A stretch of 64,000 nt of DNA, taken from positions 1 through 64,000 of the forward strand of contig JAFGNJ010000024.1 in the NCBI GenBank assembly GCA_016927065.1. Reading direction: 5' to 3'. This DNA is from Deltaproteobacteria bacterium. Lineage in GTDB: Bacteria > Desulfobacterota > B13-G15 > RBG-16-54-18. Every line of letters starts with the position of its first letter. Position 1 is the first letter of the stretch. Positions 38,100 through 48,888 of the stretch are shown here, piece by piece. Both the position numbers and the translations under genes were made by a program. Below the pieces are notes generated by a model that worked only from the letters and a program-made list of their open reading frames with translations, ran no database searches and had not been told where the DNA came from.

Positions 38100-38980
38100 T
38101 CAAGAGTATGACTGGATATGGGGTGGCGGAGCAGGAGCTTCCCTTGGGGAAAGTTGCTGTAGAGGTACGTTCCCTCAACCATAAATATCTGGATATCGCT
38201 CTCAAGCTCCCGCGAGGTTTCTTCACCCTCGAACCCAAGATACGCGACCTCGTACAGAAGCGGGTGTCCCGTGGTCGGGTGGACCTAACGGTGAGGGTTG
38301 ATCCGACATCTTCCACCATACCCCGATACCGACTGGAGGCCGATACGGCCTTGGCCGGAGAATACCTTCGTCTCTTGAATTCGATCAAGGAACAGTACGG
38401 CCTCAAGGGGGAGGTAAGCATAGATCACATAGCAGGGATACGGGAGATCATATCCTTCCTCGAAGTGACTGATAATACAGAACTTTCCGGGGAGGGTGTG
38501 ATAGCAGTAACGGAACAGGCGTTGGAGGGATTGGATAAATCGAGACAGAAGGAGGGAGAAGTTCTTGAGGCGGATCTGCGAGGGAGACTTGGTGAGGTTC
38601 AACGGCTGGCGGAAGAGATCGCAGGAAGGGCCCCCCTGGTGGTCGATGCCTATCGGGAGCGGCTGCGTGAACGGGTGAGGGCCCTCTTGGAGGGGAGTGA
38701 CTTTGATGAGCGCAGATTCCATCAGGAGGTGGCTTATTTTGCCGAGCGGTCCGACATCTCCGAAGAGGTGACCAGGATGGAGAGTCACCTACGCCAGTTT
38801 GAATCTAAGATCACGGAAGAGGGACCCGCGGGTAAGGGGTTGGATTTTCTCCTTCAGGAGATGAATAGAGAAGCAAATACCATTGGGGCGAAGTGCACTG
38901 ATGCCGATATTGCCCATAAGGTGATAGAACTCAAGAGTGAGTTGGACAAAATGAGAGAACAGGTACAAAATATTGAATGA
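38096..38980 (+). CDS. YicC/YloC family endoribonuclease
   Basis: [88 protein letters not shown]. Confidence 0.95.
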   Translation: MIKSMTGYGVAEQELPLGKVAVEVRSLNHKYLDIALKLPRGFFTLEPKIRDLVQKRVSRGRVDLTVRVDPTSSTIPRYRLEADTALAGEYLRLLNSIKEQYGLKGEVSIDHIAGIREIISFLEVTDNTELSGEGVIAVTEQALEGLDKSRQKEGEVLEADLRGRLGEVQRLAEEIAGRAPLVVDAYRERLRERVRALLEGSDFDERRFHQEVAYFAERSDISEEVTRMESHLRQFESKITEEGPAGKGLDFLLQEMNREANTIGAKCTDADIAHKVIELKSELDKMREQVQNIE

Positions 38981-38991
38981 GAGGGTTTACG

Positions 38992-39246
38992 ATGAAGACA
39001 CAATTATTGAATGTCGGGTTTGGCAACGTGGTAGTGGCTGCGCGCGTTGTCGCTATTATCAGCCCCAGCTCAGCGCCCATTAGGAGGCTGAAGGATCACG
39101 CCAAGGAAATGGGAAAACTTGTTGATGCATCCCAGGGGCGCAAGACCAGATCCATTATTGTTACCGATAGCGATCATGTAATTTTGTCGGGGATTCAACC
39201 AGATACTTTGGCACAGCGATTGGCCGCTGGCGTGAGTAAAGAATAG
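38992..39246 (+). CDS. RemA/DUF370 family protein
   Basis: [73 protein letters not shown]. Confidence 0.93.
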   Translation: MKTQLLNVGFGNVVVAARVVAIISPSSAPIRRLKDHAKEMGKLVDASQGRKTRSIIVTDSDHVILSGIQPDTLAQRLAAGVSKE

Positions 39247-39270
39247 TACCGGGCGCTGACAGGGGAACGG

Positions 39271-39894
39271 GTGGTACGAGAAGAAAGAGGGATCCTCTTT
39301 GTAGTCTCAGCCCCTTCAGGGGCTGGGAAGACAACGCTCGTACGCAATGTTATCTCCCAAGTTCCAGGGGTGAGCCTATCGGTTTCCTGCACCACCAGGA
39401 CTCCGAGACCGAGTGAACATGAGGGGGTTGATTATTTTTTTATCACACCCGAAGAATTCAACGCCATGGAGCGAGCGGGGAAGTTCATAGAGTGGGCCAA
39501 GGTGCACGGTGATTTATATGGTACCCCACGGGCCAACCTGGAAAAGCTCCGGCACGGTGAGGACCTGGTTTTGGAGATTGATACGCAGGGGGCGAAGCGA
39601 ATCAGCGAAGCGTTTGATGACGGTGTTTTTATCTTTATTCTCCCCCCCTCCCTTGAGGTCTTGAAGGGGAGGTTGAAAGACAGAGGAGGGGATTCCGAAG
39701 GAGCAATTCAGGCTCGCCTTCATAATGCGCAAAAGGAACTTGATCAAAAGGTCTGGTACGACTATATTGTTGTCAATGAGAAGATCGAGGAAGCGACAAG
39801 GGCACTGGCCTCAATTATTCTCGCTGAGCGGTGCAAGACAACGAGGTTATTAGGTGAAAAGATAGGAGGGACGTATGGCGCGGATAACGGTTGA
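39271..39894 (+). CDS. gmk: Guanylate kinase
   Basis: [50 protein letters not shown]. Confidence 0.97.
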   Translation: MVREERGILFVVSAPSGAGKTTLVRNVISQVPGVSLSVSCTTRTPRPSEHEGVDYFFITPEEFNAMERAGKFIEWAKVHGDLYGTPRANLEKLRHGEDLVLEIDTQGAKRISEAFDDGVFIFILPPSLEVLKGRLKDRGGDSEGAIQARLHNAQKELDQKVWYDYIVVNEKIEEATRALASIILAERCKTTRLLGEKIGGTYGADNG

Positions 39895-40147
39895 GGATTG
39901 TCTGGCGCGAGTAGAGAGTCGTTTTTCGTTGGTAATCCTGGCTGCAAAACGAGCCAAGATGCTCCTGAAGGGGGCGACCCCTTTGGTGGATACGGATAAC
40001 AAATTCATTGTCAATTCCTTACGAGAGATAGCTTCAGGAAAAGTCTTGTATACGTATGAGCCTGAAGGCGGGGCAGAGACTGAAGGCTCCAAGGTTAAGT
40101 TGATGGAAAAGGACGAAGAAGGGGTAAAAAAGGAGGATGCCGATTGA
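39875..40147 (+). CDS. rpoZ: DNA-directed RNA polymerase subunit omega
   Basis: [34 protein letters not shown]. Confidence 0.95.
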   Translation: MARITVEDCLARVESRFSLVILAAKRAKMLLKGATPLVDTDNKFIVNSLREIASGKVLYTYEPEGGAETEGSKVKLMEKDEEGVKKEDAD

Positions 40148-40196
40148 GTGTTGAAATCCTCCCCTTTTTTAATCTAATTGTAAGGAGGGAGAGCTG

Positions 40197-41198
40197 ATGG
40201 GAGTGAAGATAGGGATTAATGGTTTTGGCAGAATAGGCAGGATTATCATGAGGGCTGCCCAGCGTATGGACACCGATCTGGATTTTGTAGCGGTCAACGA
40301 TCTTACGGATGCTCAAACCCTTGCCCACTTGCTCAAATACGATTCGGTGCATGGCGCCTTTCCAGGGACGGTACAACCAAAGGGTGACAGCATCGTCGTC
40401 AACGGTAAGGAGATCAAGGTATTGGCAATTAAGGATCCTGCCCAGCTTCCATGGAAAGACTTTGGGGTAGAGGTTGTGATGGAATGTACCGGGTTATTCC
40501 GGGAAAGAGATAAAGCTGCAAAACACCTTGAGGCAGGGGCGAAAAAAGTTATTATCTCCGCGCCCGCCAAGGAACCTGATATCACCATCGTCATGGGGGT
40601 CAACCACCATGAGTATGATCCGGGCAAACACCATATCATTTCAAATGCCTCTTGTACCACCAATTGTCTGGCGCCAGTGGCCAAGGTCATCCTCGACAAT
40701 TTCGGTATCCAGCGAGGATTGATGACAACCATCCACGCCTACACCAACGATCAAGTAATCTTGGACTTTTCCCATAAGGATCTGCGCAGGGCCAGAGCCG
40801 CCGCCCTCTCCATGATCCCTACCACGACCGGGGCGGCAGCGGCCGTCTCGTTGGTCCTCCCTCAGCTCAAGGGGAAACTGGACGGCATGGCCATGAGGGT
40901 CCCGACCCCCAACGTCTCTGTGGTAGATCTGGTAGCAGAGGTGGAGAAGGAGACGAAGGTAGACGCAGTGAACGCAGCCCTTAAAAAGGCTTCCGAAGGT
41001 GAGTTAAAGGGCATCCTGGGGTACACGGAAGAACCCCTTGTGTCGGTTGATTTCAACGGGAATGCGCTCTCCTCCATAGTCGATGCCCTTAGCACCACCG
41101 TCATCGAGGGACGGATGGTGAAGGTCCTGTCCTGGTACGATAATGAGATGGGCTATTCATCCAGAATGGTGGATGTGGCTAAGTTCGTCTCCGCGTAA
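40197..41198 (+). CDS. gap: Glyceraldehyde-3-phosphate dehydrogenase
   Basis: [51 protein letters not shown]. Confidence 0.98.
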   Translation: MGVKIGINGFGRIGRIIMRAAQRMDTDLDFVAVNDLTDAQTLAHLLKYDSVHGAFPGTVQPKGDSIVVNGKEIKVLAIKDPAQLPWKDFGVEVVMECTGLFRERDKAAKHLEAGAKKVIISAPAKEPDITIVMGVNHHEYDPGKHHIISNASCTTNCLAPVAKVILDNFGIQRGLMTTIHAYTNDQVILDFSHKDLRRARAAALSMIPTTTGAAAAVSLVLPQLKGKLDGMAMRVPTPNVSVVDLVAEVEKETKVDAVNAALKKASEGELKGILGYTEEPLVSVDFNGNALSSIVDALSTTVIEGRMVKVLSWYDNEMGYSSRMVDVAKFVSA

Positions 41199-41224
41199 CC
41201 GGAATCGTCGCAAGGAACGGCGCT

Positions 41225-42409
41225 GTGGCCATTACGTGCATTGATGAGATCGAGATAGCGGGCAAACGGCTCTTTATCCGGGTTGATTTCAATGTCCCCT
41301 TGGGGGATGACGGCGAGGTGAAGGATGACACCAGGATCACCGCCGCCCTTCCCACCATCCGGTATGCCGTCGAGAAAGGCACCAAGGTAATCCTGGCCTC
41401 CCACCTGGGGCGTCCCAAGGGGGAGGTGGTGCCGGAGATGAGCCTTGCACCGGTCGCCCGCCGCCTCTCGGAGTTGCTGGGGCGAGAGGTAGTGATGGCC
41501 CCTGACTGTGTCGGCGAGGAGGTAAATACCCTCGTGGAGAAGATGGGTGAGGGGGATGTTCTATTGTTGGAGAACCTCAGATTTCATCCCGAAGAGACCG
41601 AGAACGATACGGAGTTCGCCAAACAATTGGCGGAGCTCGCCGATATTTATGTCAACGACGCCTTTGGCGCTGCCCACCGGGCCCATGCCTCTACCGAAGG
41701 GATCGCTCATCACATGGAGGTGGTGGCCTGCGGATTTCTTATGAAAAAGGAGATAGAATATCTGGTTACTGCCCTGGCCTCGCCTGAACGCCCCTTTGTT
41801 GCCCTCTTGGGAGGGGCCAAGGTGTCCGACAAAATAGGGGTAATCAAGAACTTGATGGGCAAGGTCGATACCATCCTCATCGGCGGCGGCATGGCCTATA
41901 CTTTTTTACGAGCAAAGGGGTACGAAGTGGGCAGGTCGCTGGTTGAGGATGATAAGATTCCGTTAGCAAAGGGGATCCTCAAGGATGCTCAAGAACGCGC
42001 CATGGACCTCCGCCTCCCTCTGGACCATGTGGTGGCTGAAGACTTTACCCCCGATGCGGATTATAAGGTGGTTACCAATGAAGAGATACCCTCTGGCTGG
42101 ACGGCTATGGACATTGGGCCCCAGACCATTACAGCCTTCACCGAGGTGATCATGAAGGCGAAGACCATCGTGTGGAATGGGCCCATGGGCGTCTTTGAGG
42201 TGGAGACGTTCGCCAAGGGCACCGAAGAGGTGGCCAAGGCAGTGGCCGCATCCGGGGCCGTCAGCATTGTGGGTGGAGGGGATTCCCTCGCTGCCCTTAA
42301 GGCCGTAGGTCTAGCCGGCAAGATAACCCATGTCTCGACGGGTGGAGGGGCAAGCCTTGAACTTTTGGAAGGGAAGACCCTTCCAGGCGTAGCCGTTCTG
42401 GACCGTTAG
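41225..42409 (+). CDS. pgk: Phosphoglycerate kinase
   Basis: [68 protein letters not shown]. Confidence 0.98.
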   Translation: MAITCIDEIEIAGKRLFIRVDFNVPLGDDGEVKDDTRITAALPTIRYAVEKGTKVILASHLGRPKGEVVPEMSLAPVARRLSELLGREVVMAPDCVGEEVNTLVEKMGEGDVLLLENLRFHPEETENDTEFAKQLAELADIYVNDAFGAAHRAHASTEGIAHHMEVVACGFLMKKEIEYLVTALASPERPFVALLGGAKVSDKIGVIKNLMGKVDTILIGGGMAYTFLRAKGYEVGRSLVEDDKIPLAKGILKDAQERAMDLRLPLDHVVAEDFTPDADYKVVTNEEIPSGWTAMDIGPQTITAFTEVIMKAKTIVWNGPMGVFEVETFAKGTEEVAKAVAASGAVSIVGGGDSLAALKAVGLAGKITHVSTGGGASLELLEGKTLPGVAVLDR

Positions 42410-42429
42410 GGTAAAGGAGCTATAGCTAT

Positions 42430-43191
42430 ATGATGAGAACGCCCATCATGGCGGGAAACTGGAAGATGCATAAGACGGCGCGTGAGGCGGTCGATTTCGT
42501 GACCAACTTGCAGAAAGAATTAGGGGATTGGAAGGAGACCGAGGCAGTGGTGGCCCCTCCCTTTATGGCTTTGGCTCCCGTAGCCGAGTGCCTTAAGGGG
42601 GGAACAATCGCCTTGGCTGCACAAAACTGCTTCTGGGAAGAGCAGGGGGCCTATACCGGCGAAGTATCAGCCCCGATGTTACGAGACGTGGGGTGTCGCT
42701 ATGTAATCATTGGTCATTCAGAGCGCAGGGCGTACTTTGGCGAGACCGATGAGACGGTCAATAAAAAGGTAAAAGCAGTCCTCTCCTCCGGCTTACAACC
42801 CATCATCTGTGTGGGGGAATCACTTGAGGAACGGGAGCGGGGTGATACTGTTCAGATAGTGGAACGGCAGGTGAAGGAGGGGCTGAAGGGGTTAGACGAA
42901 ACGGCGGTCCCGTCGATAGTGATCGCCTACGAGCCCCTCTGGGCCATCGGGACGGGGAAGACGGCCACCCCAGAGCAGGCTCAAGAGGTACACGCATCCA
43001 TTAGAGGACTCTTGTCCTCAATCTTCAACCCTGAAGGAGCGCAAGATATCCGGATCCAATATGGAGGAAGTGTTAAGCCGGGTAACGTCGATGAGTTGAT
43101 GGCCCAGCCCGATATCGACGGCGCCTTGGTGGGAGGAGCAAGCCTTGACGTGGAATCCTTTGCCAGGATTGTCAGATTTGAGAAGAAATAG
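42430..43191 (+). CDS. tpiA: Triosephosphate isomerase
   Basis: PIMAGNWKMHKT; YVIIGHSERRAYFGETD; VIAYEPLWAIGTGKTATPEQAQEVH; YGGSVKPGN. Confidence 0.98.
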   Translation: MMRTPIMAGNWKMHKTAREAVDFVTNLQKELGDWKETEAVVAPPFMALAPVAECLKGGTIALAAQNCFWEEQGAYTGEVSAPMLRDVGCRYVIIGHSERRAYFGETDETVNKKVKAVLSSGLQPIICVGESLEERERGDTVQIVERQVKEGLKGLDETAVPSIVIAYEPLWAIGTGKTATPEQAQEVHASIRGLLSSIFNPEGAQDIRIQYGGSVKPGNVDELMAQPDIDGALVGGASLDVESFARIVRFEKK

Positions 43192-43202
43192 GAGGTAATT
43201 AT

Positions 43203-43529
43203 ATGTCGGGAATCCTTACGTTTTTACATGTACTTGTATGTTTACTGATGATTATGATCATCCTTTTGCAAACGGGGAAAGGGGCTGAGATGGGCGCCGC
43301 CTTCGGCGGCGGTTATAGCCAGACCCTCTTCGGCAGCGCCGGTCCTGTCGGCTTCTTAAACAAACTTACCACGGTGGTGGCTATCTTGTTTATGTCGACA
43401 TCCCTCTTTTTGGCCTTTTTGGCTGGTCATACCCCTACCCCTACCAAATCTTTGATGGATGAACCGCTGCAGCAGGAGGCCCCCCTTACCCCTGGTCCGA
43501 TTGAGGGGTCTGAAGGAGGGGCAGAGTAA
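43203..43529 (+). CDS. secG: Preprotein translocase subunit SecG
   Basis: IIMIILLQTGKGAEMGAAFGGGYSQTLFGSAGPVGFLNKLTTVVAILFMSTSLFLAF. Confidence 0.95.
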   Translation: MSGILTFLHVLVCLLMIMIILLQTGKGAEMGAAFGGGYSQTLFGSAGPVGFLNKLTTVVAILFMSTSLFLAFLAGHTPTPTKSLMDEPLQQEAPLTPGPIEGSEGGAE

Positions 43530-43581
43530 AAAAGATTTGGTGGAATGATTTCTTTTGTTATAATAATGCTAAAGAAAATGT

Positions 43582-43668
43582 GCCGAAGTGGTGGAATTTG
43601 GTAGACACGCCATCTTGAGGGGGTGGTGGGTAACTCCCGTGCGGGTTCAAGTCCCGCCTTCGGCACCA
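43582..43668 (+). tRNA. tRNA-Leu (anticodon GAG)
   Basis: GCCGAAG...CTTCGGC acceptor + ACCA; anticodon loop TTGAGGG; GGGTTCAAGTCCC T-arm; long variable arm. Confidence 0.95.
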
Positions 43669-43683
43669 TACATGCAAGGAGAG

Positions 43684-43714
43684 AGAGGAGATGATCAATC
43701 ATCTCCTCTTTTTT
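43684..43714 (+). terminator. Intrinsic terminator after tRNA-Leu
   Basis: GAGGAGATGA-TCAA-TCATCTCCTC followed by TTTTTT. Confidence 0.85.
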
Positions 43715-43772
43715 ATGGAAGGCTGAGATTAGGAGCGACTGATATTGACAGAAAAGAGGGTTACCCTATAGA

Positions 43773-43904
43773 ATGCAAAGGCACAAACAGATGATTCCTG
43801 ATCAAGGGGGAGAAGCGGCTGTTGACATAGTTTGGTTTATGGAGAAAGAACCGATGATCTTGCAGGAAAATTTGGATAGGCATCTGGCAAAGGAAAAGGA
43901 ATGA
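43773..43904 (+). CDS. Possible 43-aa ORF overlapping proS start (ATGA)
   Basis: MQRHKQMIPDQGGEAAVDIVWFMEKEPMILQENLDRHLAKEKE*; stop overlaps ATG of proS. Confidence 0.35.
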   Translation: MQRHKQMIPDQGGEAAVDIVWFMEKEPMILQENLDRHLAKEKE

Positions 43905-45613
43905 GATTTTCACAGTTACTCGTGCCCACCTTGAGAGAAGAACCGGCCGAGGCGGAGGTGGTGAGCCACAAGCTGATGCTGCGCGCCGGTATGATCAGAA
44001 AGCTGGCTGCGGGCATTTATACACTTCTTCCCTTGGGGGTGCGGGTTATGCAGAAAGTTGAACGCATCATCAGGGAGGAGATGAATAGGGCAGGGGCCCA
44101 GGAGGTGGTGATGCCGTGCGTCCTGCCGGCCGACCTCTGGAAGGAGAGCGGCCGGTGGGATCACTATGGCAAGGAATTGCTCAGATTAAAGGATAGACAT
44201 GATCGCGACTATTGTTTCGGTCCGACCCACGAGGAAGTGATCACCGATCTGGCCCGCCGCGAGATCAGTTCATATCGTCAACTCCCCATTAACCTCTACC
44301 AGATCCAAACCAAGTTCAGGGATGAGGTGAGGCCGCGGTTCGGCGTGATGCGCGCCCGGGAGTTTGTCATGAAGGATGCCTATAGTTTTGACGCCGATGA
44401 AGCGGGTGCGGAGCAGAGCTATGAGCGGATGTATGACGCCTATACGAGGATATTCCAGCGCTGCGGGCTGCGATTTAGGGCCGTGGAGGCGGATACCGGC
44501 CTCATCGGGGGGAGATTTTCACATGAGTTTATGGTCCTGGCCGATACGGGTGAGGATGCCATCGTCAGCTGCGACTCATGCGACTATGCGGCCAATATAG
44601 AGCGGGCGGAGATCAGGAGGGCAGCGGAAAAGACGAACGAGAAGCCAAAAAAGTTGGAGCGGGTGCAGACCCCTGACCGAAAGAGCGTAGAAGAGGTGAC
44701 CACATTCCTCGGCGTCCCTCCGGAGAGACTGGTGAAGACCATTATCTTTGAGACGGAGGAGGGTGCCGTGGCCGCACTGGTGAGGGGGGACCATGAGATC
44801 AATGAGGCGAAGTTACGGCGTCACCTGGGGGTAACGCAGCTTGAGCTGGCTGGCGATCAAGTAGTAGCTGACGTGACCCACGCCCCTTTAGGCTTCGCCG
44901 GGCCGGTTGGGCTCGACCTCAAGATGATCGCAGACTCCGCCTTGGAGGCAATGAGCAATATGGTGGTTGGCGCCAACGAGCTTGATGCCCATTTGATAAA
45001 CGCCAACATGGGACGGGATTTCCACGTCGAGGAGTTTGCCGACATCCGCCTGGCCCAGGCAGGTGATCCCTGCCCCCGGTGTCAGGGGAAGCTGCAGATC
45101 TCTCGGGGGATCGAAGTAGGGCATATCTTCAAGTTGGGGACAAAATACAGTGAGGCCATGGGGGCTACCTATCTCGACCAAGAGGGTAACGAGCGAAAGC
45201 TAATCATGGGGTGTTACGGCATCGGTGTGGGGAGGACGGCGGCGGCAGCCATCGAGCAGAACCACGACGAGGACGGCATTATCTTTCCCTTTGCCATCGC
45301 CCCCTTTCATGTCCTCATTGTGCCCGTCAATAATAAAGACGCTCAGGTTATGGGCGCAGCGGAAGATCTCTACCGCCACCTCTCAGAGGAGGGGGCGGAA
45401 GTCCTGTTGGATGACCGAGATGAGCGGCCGGGGGTGAAATTTAAAGACGCCGATATCATCGGCATCCCCTTACGCCTGACCGTAGGAGAGAAAAATCTGA
45501 AGCAGGGAAAGGTGGAGATCAAGGTGCGGAGGTCCGGTGAGATCACCGTCGTAGCCCTCGAGGATGCGCCGAAACAGATCATGGGGATGATTCGTGCGGA
45601 GGCGGAGGCATGA
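43901..45613 (+). CDS. proS: Prolyl-tRNA synthetase
   Basis: MRFSQLLVPTLREEPAEAEVVSHKLMLRAGMIRKLAAGIYTLLPLGVRVMQKVERIIREEMNRAGAQEVVMP; GPTHEEVITDL. Confidence 0.98.
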   Translation: MRFSQLLVPTLREEPAEAEVVSHKLMLRAGMIRKLAAGIYTLLPLGVRVMQKVERIIREEMNRAGAQEVVMPCVLPADLWKESGRWDHYGKELLRLKDRHDRDYCFGPTHEEVITDLARREISSYRQLPINLYQIQTKFRDEVRPRFGVMRAREFVMKDAYSFDADEAGAEQSYERMYDAYTRIFQRCGLRFRAVEADTGLIGGRFSHEFMVLADTGEDAIVSCDSCDYAANIERAEIRRAAEKTNEKPKKLERVQTPDRKSVEEVTTFLGVPPERLVKTIIFETEEGAVAALVRGDHEINEAKLRRHLGVTQLELAGDQVVADVTHAPLGFAGPVGLDLKMIADSALEAMSNMVVGANELDAHLINANMGRDFHVEEFADIRLAQAGDPCPRCQGKLQISRGIEVGHIFKLGTKYSEAMGATYLDQEGNERKLIMGCYGIGVGRTAAAAIEQNHDEDGIIFPFAIAPFHVLIVPVNNKDAQVMGAAEDLYRHLSEEGAEVLLDDRDERPGVKFKDADIIGIPLRLTVGEKNLKQGKVEIKVRRSGEITVVALEDAPKQIMGMIRAEAEA

Positions 45614-45637
45614 GGTGCAAGAAGCGAGAGAGAGGGG

Positions 45638-47419
45638 ATGAAGGTGGATCTATTAGGTGATTGGCGGCGCACCCATACCTGTGGTGACCTGAGAAAAGAG
45701 GATACCGACACGCAGGTCTGCTTGCTGGGTTGGGTTCAAACCCGCAGGGATCACGGCGGGTTGATATTTGTGGATCTGCGGGATCGGTATGGGGTGACCC
45801 AGGTGGTCTTTAACCCCGAGGTTGCCCCTCAGGCCCATGAAAAGGCCCACTCCCTGCGCAGCGAATACGTCATCGCGGTCCAGGGAACCGTGGGGATGCG
45901 ACCGAAGGATATGGAGAACCCTCGCATTGCCACGGGGGCAATAGAGGTGGTAGTGCGTGAATTAAAGATTCTCAATGAATCCAAGACACCTTATTTCCCC
46001 ATTGATGATGAGGCAGATGTAGCCGAGAACGTCAGGCTCAGATACCGCTATTTGGACCTGCGCAGGGAGCGGATGCAGGAGAACCTCCTCCTAAGGCACC
46101 GGACGGCCAAGGTCGTGCGGGACTATTTCTCGTCTCACGGCTTTTTGGAGATTGAGACACCCTTCCTCACCCGCAGCACCCCTGAAGGGGCCAGGGATTA
46201 TCTCGTCCCCAGCCGTATGAATCCGGGTAACTTCTACGCCCTTCCCCAGTCACCCCAACTCTTTAAACAGCTCCTGATGATCTCCGGGTTCGACCGGTAT
46301 TTTCAGATCGTCAAGTGCTTCCGCGACGAAGACCTAAGGGCCGATCGCCAGCCGGAATTCACTCAGATTGATGTGGAGATGTCTTTCGTCGGTCCCGAGG
46401 ACATTCAGGAGTATATGGAGGGGATGTTGGAGACCGTATTCAGTGAAATCCTGGGGGTCCAGCTTACCACGCCTTTCCCCCGGATGAGTTACCAGGAGGC
46501 AACGACCCGATACGGCTCGGATCGCCCTGATATGCGCTTTGGGATGGAGTTGGTTGAGGTGACCGATGTGGTTGCCCGATCTCAGTTTCAGGTTTTTACC
46601 CAGGCAATAGAAGAGGGGGGGATTGTCAAGGGGATCAACCTCAAGGGGGGCGGGGGACGCTCGCGCAAGGAGATCGAGGACCTGGTAGGAGTGGCTCAGT
46701 CCTATGGCGCAGGGGGATTGGCCTGGTTTAAGGTAGAGGCCGAGGGCTGCCAATCACCTATTGCTAAATTCTTTCCCACTGAAGCCTTGCAGGAGATTGC
46801 CGCCCGTATAGAGGGGCAACCTGGTGACCTTCTCCTCTTTGTCGCCGACCGCTCGCCAGTTGTCCATGAAGTCTTGGGCCAACTACGCCTTCACCTGGCC
46901 CGTGAGGAAGGATTGATAAAAGAAGATACGTATCAGTTCCTGTGGGTGGTTGATTTCCCCTTATTGGAATACGACGATGAGCAGAAACGATATGTGGCGG
47001 TTCATCATCCCTTCACAGCCCCGCGGGATGAAGATATAGCGAAGCTCACTGATGCCCCCTTAGAGGTGAGGGCTCAGGCATATGACATTGTCCTCAATGG
47101 TTCGGAAATCGGAGGGGGGAGCATCAGAAACCACCGGACGGAGGTTCAACGACAACTCTTTGATATATTGGGTATCGGAAAGGAGGAGGCAGAGGCGAAA
47201 TTCGGCTTCCTCCTGGAGGCCCTCGAGTATGGAGCCCCTCCCCATGGGGGGATTGCTTTTGGTTTTGATAGGTTGGTAATGCTGCTGTGCGGTGCCGACT
47301 CCATTCGGGAGGTTATTTCTTTTCCCAAGACACAGAAGGCAACCTGCCTCCTCACCGGTGCCCCGGCTTCGGTGGATCCCCAGCAGTTAAAGGAACTTTT
47401 TCTCAAAGTGAAAATCTAA
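45638..47419 (+). CDS. aspS: Aspartyl-tRNA synthetase
   Basis: RTHTCGDLRKEDTDTQVCLLGWVQTRRDHGGLIFVDLRDRYGVTQVVF; DEDLRADRQPEFTQIDVEMSF; PPHGGIAFGFDRLVMLL. Confidence 0.98.
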   Translation: MKVDLLGDWRRTHTCGDLRKEDTDTQVCLLGWVQTRRDHGGLIFVDLRDRYGVTQVVFNPEVAPQAHEKAHSLRSEYVIAVQGTVGMRPKDMENPRIATGAIEVVVRELKILNESKTPYFPIDDEADVAENVRLRYRYLDLRRERMQENLLLRHRTAKVVRDYFSSHGFLEIETPFLTRSTPEGARDYLVPSRMNPGNFYALPQSPQLFKQLLMISGFDRYFQIVKCFRDEDLRADRQPEFTQIDVEMSFVGPEDIQEYMEGMLETVFSEILGVQLTTPFPRMSYQEATTRYGSDRPDMRFGMELVEVTDVVARSQFQVFTQAIEEGGIVKGINLKGGGGRSRKEIEDLVGVAQSYGAGGLAWFKVEAEGCQSPIAKFFPTEALQEIAARIEGQPGDLLLFVADRSPVVHEVLGQLRLHLAREEGLIKEDTYQFLWVVDFPLLEYDDEQKRYVAVHHPFTAPRDEDIAKLTDAPLEVRAQAYDIVLNGSEIGGGSIRNHRTEVQRQLFDILGIGKEEAEAKFGFLLEALEYGAPPHGGIAFGFDRLVMLLCGADSIREVISFPKTQKATCLLTGAPASVDPQQLKELFLKVKI

Positions 47420-47429
47420 CTGTTCTTGA

Positions 47430-48785
47430 TCAGCTTTTTTCTTTACTAATTCTTAAAACGAGTTCATCGTTGGGGTGGATGATATTGCCCCTGAGATTGT
47501 TCCATTGTCGTATATCTTCTACCCTGAGATTGTACATGAGAGCTATATCCCAAAGGGTGTCACCTTCTTTCACCACGTAACGGATCTCCGCGAAAGGTCC
47601 TTCATTCTTCTTTGGGACAACAATCTGTTTCGGACTGATCTCGGGGGCCTTAATCTTTGGTTCTTTACGGGATATGGCCTTATCTGCGGGGATGGGGATG
47701 ATGATGGAGCTTCCTGCCCGGAGGTGTTTGGGGTTTTTGATATTATTCATCTGCATGATGGCGCTTACCCCTGTTCCGTATCTGAGGGCGATCTGGGAGA
47801 GGGTATCACCCTGCCGCACGTAGTGTCGGCGAAAGGTAATCCGCTCAGACGGCTTGAGCTGGGCGAAATTTTGCGCAAACGTTTCCGTTTTTCCTTCTGG
47901 TATTTTTACCTCGTAGTTCGGATAGTCGGGGGGTGTACACCACCTCATGAGTTCCGGATTGAGGGCCTTAATGATCTCATAATCTGCTTCACAGCAGCGG
48001 GCAATCACCCGCAGATCTGTGGCATCGGGAACCGTTACCTTTTCGTAGCGAATGGGTTCGTCATACACTATGTCAACAAAGCCATATTTTTCAGGTTCCT
48101 TGGCAATGAGGGCGGCGGCGATCATCTTGGGGACGTAATTTTTGGTTTCGTTTTTTAAATATTTATATTTGGTTAGTTCCCAGAAATCTTCAGTATTATA
48201 GCGCTTTATGGCCCGTGAGATCTTGCCCGCTCCGGCATTATACCCAGCGGCTGCCAGATACCAACAACTAAACTGGTCATAGAGATCCTTGAGGTGTCTG
48301 GCGGCGGCAATGGTCGATTTTTCAGGGTCCCTCCGCTCATCGATCCACCAGTCGACCTTTAATCCGTATTTCTGCCCTGTCCGTGAGATAAACTGCCACG
48401 GTCCTGAGGCCCTACGGCGGGAATAGGCCTTGGGATTGAAGCCACTTTCAATCAAGGCCATATAGACGAGGTCCTCAGGGAGTCCGTTTGCCCTGAGATG
48501 CTCCCGCATCATAGGTATATATCTCCCCGATCGTTGTAGCCATAAAGTAAAGGGTTTTCGATGTTTATTCTGAAAATACTCTAAAAAATACTCCACCTGA
48601 TCGTTGACTACGATGGGAATATCGAAGGTAACTTCTTTTTCTTCCTCCCCTATTTCCAAAGGGGTTTTTCCTTCCTCTCCCACGACTGCATCCGAGGGGG
48701 GTGCTTCTTTTTTGAGAAAAGGGGTTGTGCAGGCAACTGTGAAGAAGAACGGAAGGGCGATAAGCGCAAGCGATCTTTTTATCAT
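47430..48785 (-). CDS. Lytic transglycosylase with LysM domains (MltD-like)
   Basis: SLT: LVYMALIESGFNPKAYSRRRASGPWQFISRTGQKYGL; LysM: HYVRQGDTLSQIALRYGTGVSAIMQMNNI and RYVVKEGDTLWDIALMYNLRVEDIRQWNNL. Confidence 0.95.
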   Translation of the reverse strand: MIKRSLALIALPFFFTVACTTPFLKKEAPPSDAVVGEEGKTPLEIGEEEKEVTFDIPIVVNDQVEYFLEYFQNKHRKPFTLWLQRSGRYIPMMREHLRANGLPEDLVYMALIESGFNPKAYSRRRASGPWQFISRTGQKYGLKVDWWIDERRDPEKSTIAAARHLKDLYDQFSCWYLAAAGYNAGAGKISRAIKRYNTEDFWELTKYKYLKNETKNYVPKMIAAALIAKEPEKYGFVDIVYDEPIRYEKVTVPDATDLRVIARCCEADYEIIKALNPELMRWCTPPDYPNYEVKIPEGKTETFAQNFAQLKPSERITFRRHYVRQGDTLSQIALRYGTGVSAIMQMNNIKNPKHLRAGSSIIIPIPADKAISRKEPKIKAPEISPKQIVVPKKNEGPFAEIRYVVKEGDTLWDIALMYNLRVEDIRQWNNLRGNIIHPNDELVLRISKEKS

Positions 48786-48888
48786 TACTTTTTGTACCTC
48801 CTCATGATGCTCATTAAACGTGCGATAGCGTAATAGAGATAAGGTCTTTTGTCAAGAGTGTGTACTCTCATGGTGATAAACGAGGATG

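Noticed and set aside
47475-48158. 227-aa plus-strand ORF
   Set aside because: Antisense to the SLT/LysM protein, which is well supported.
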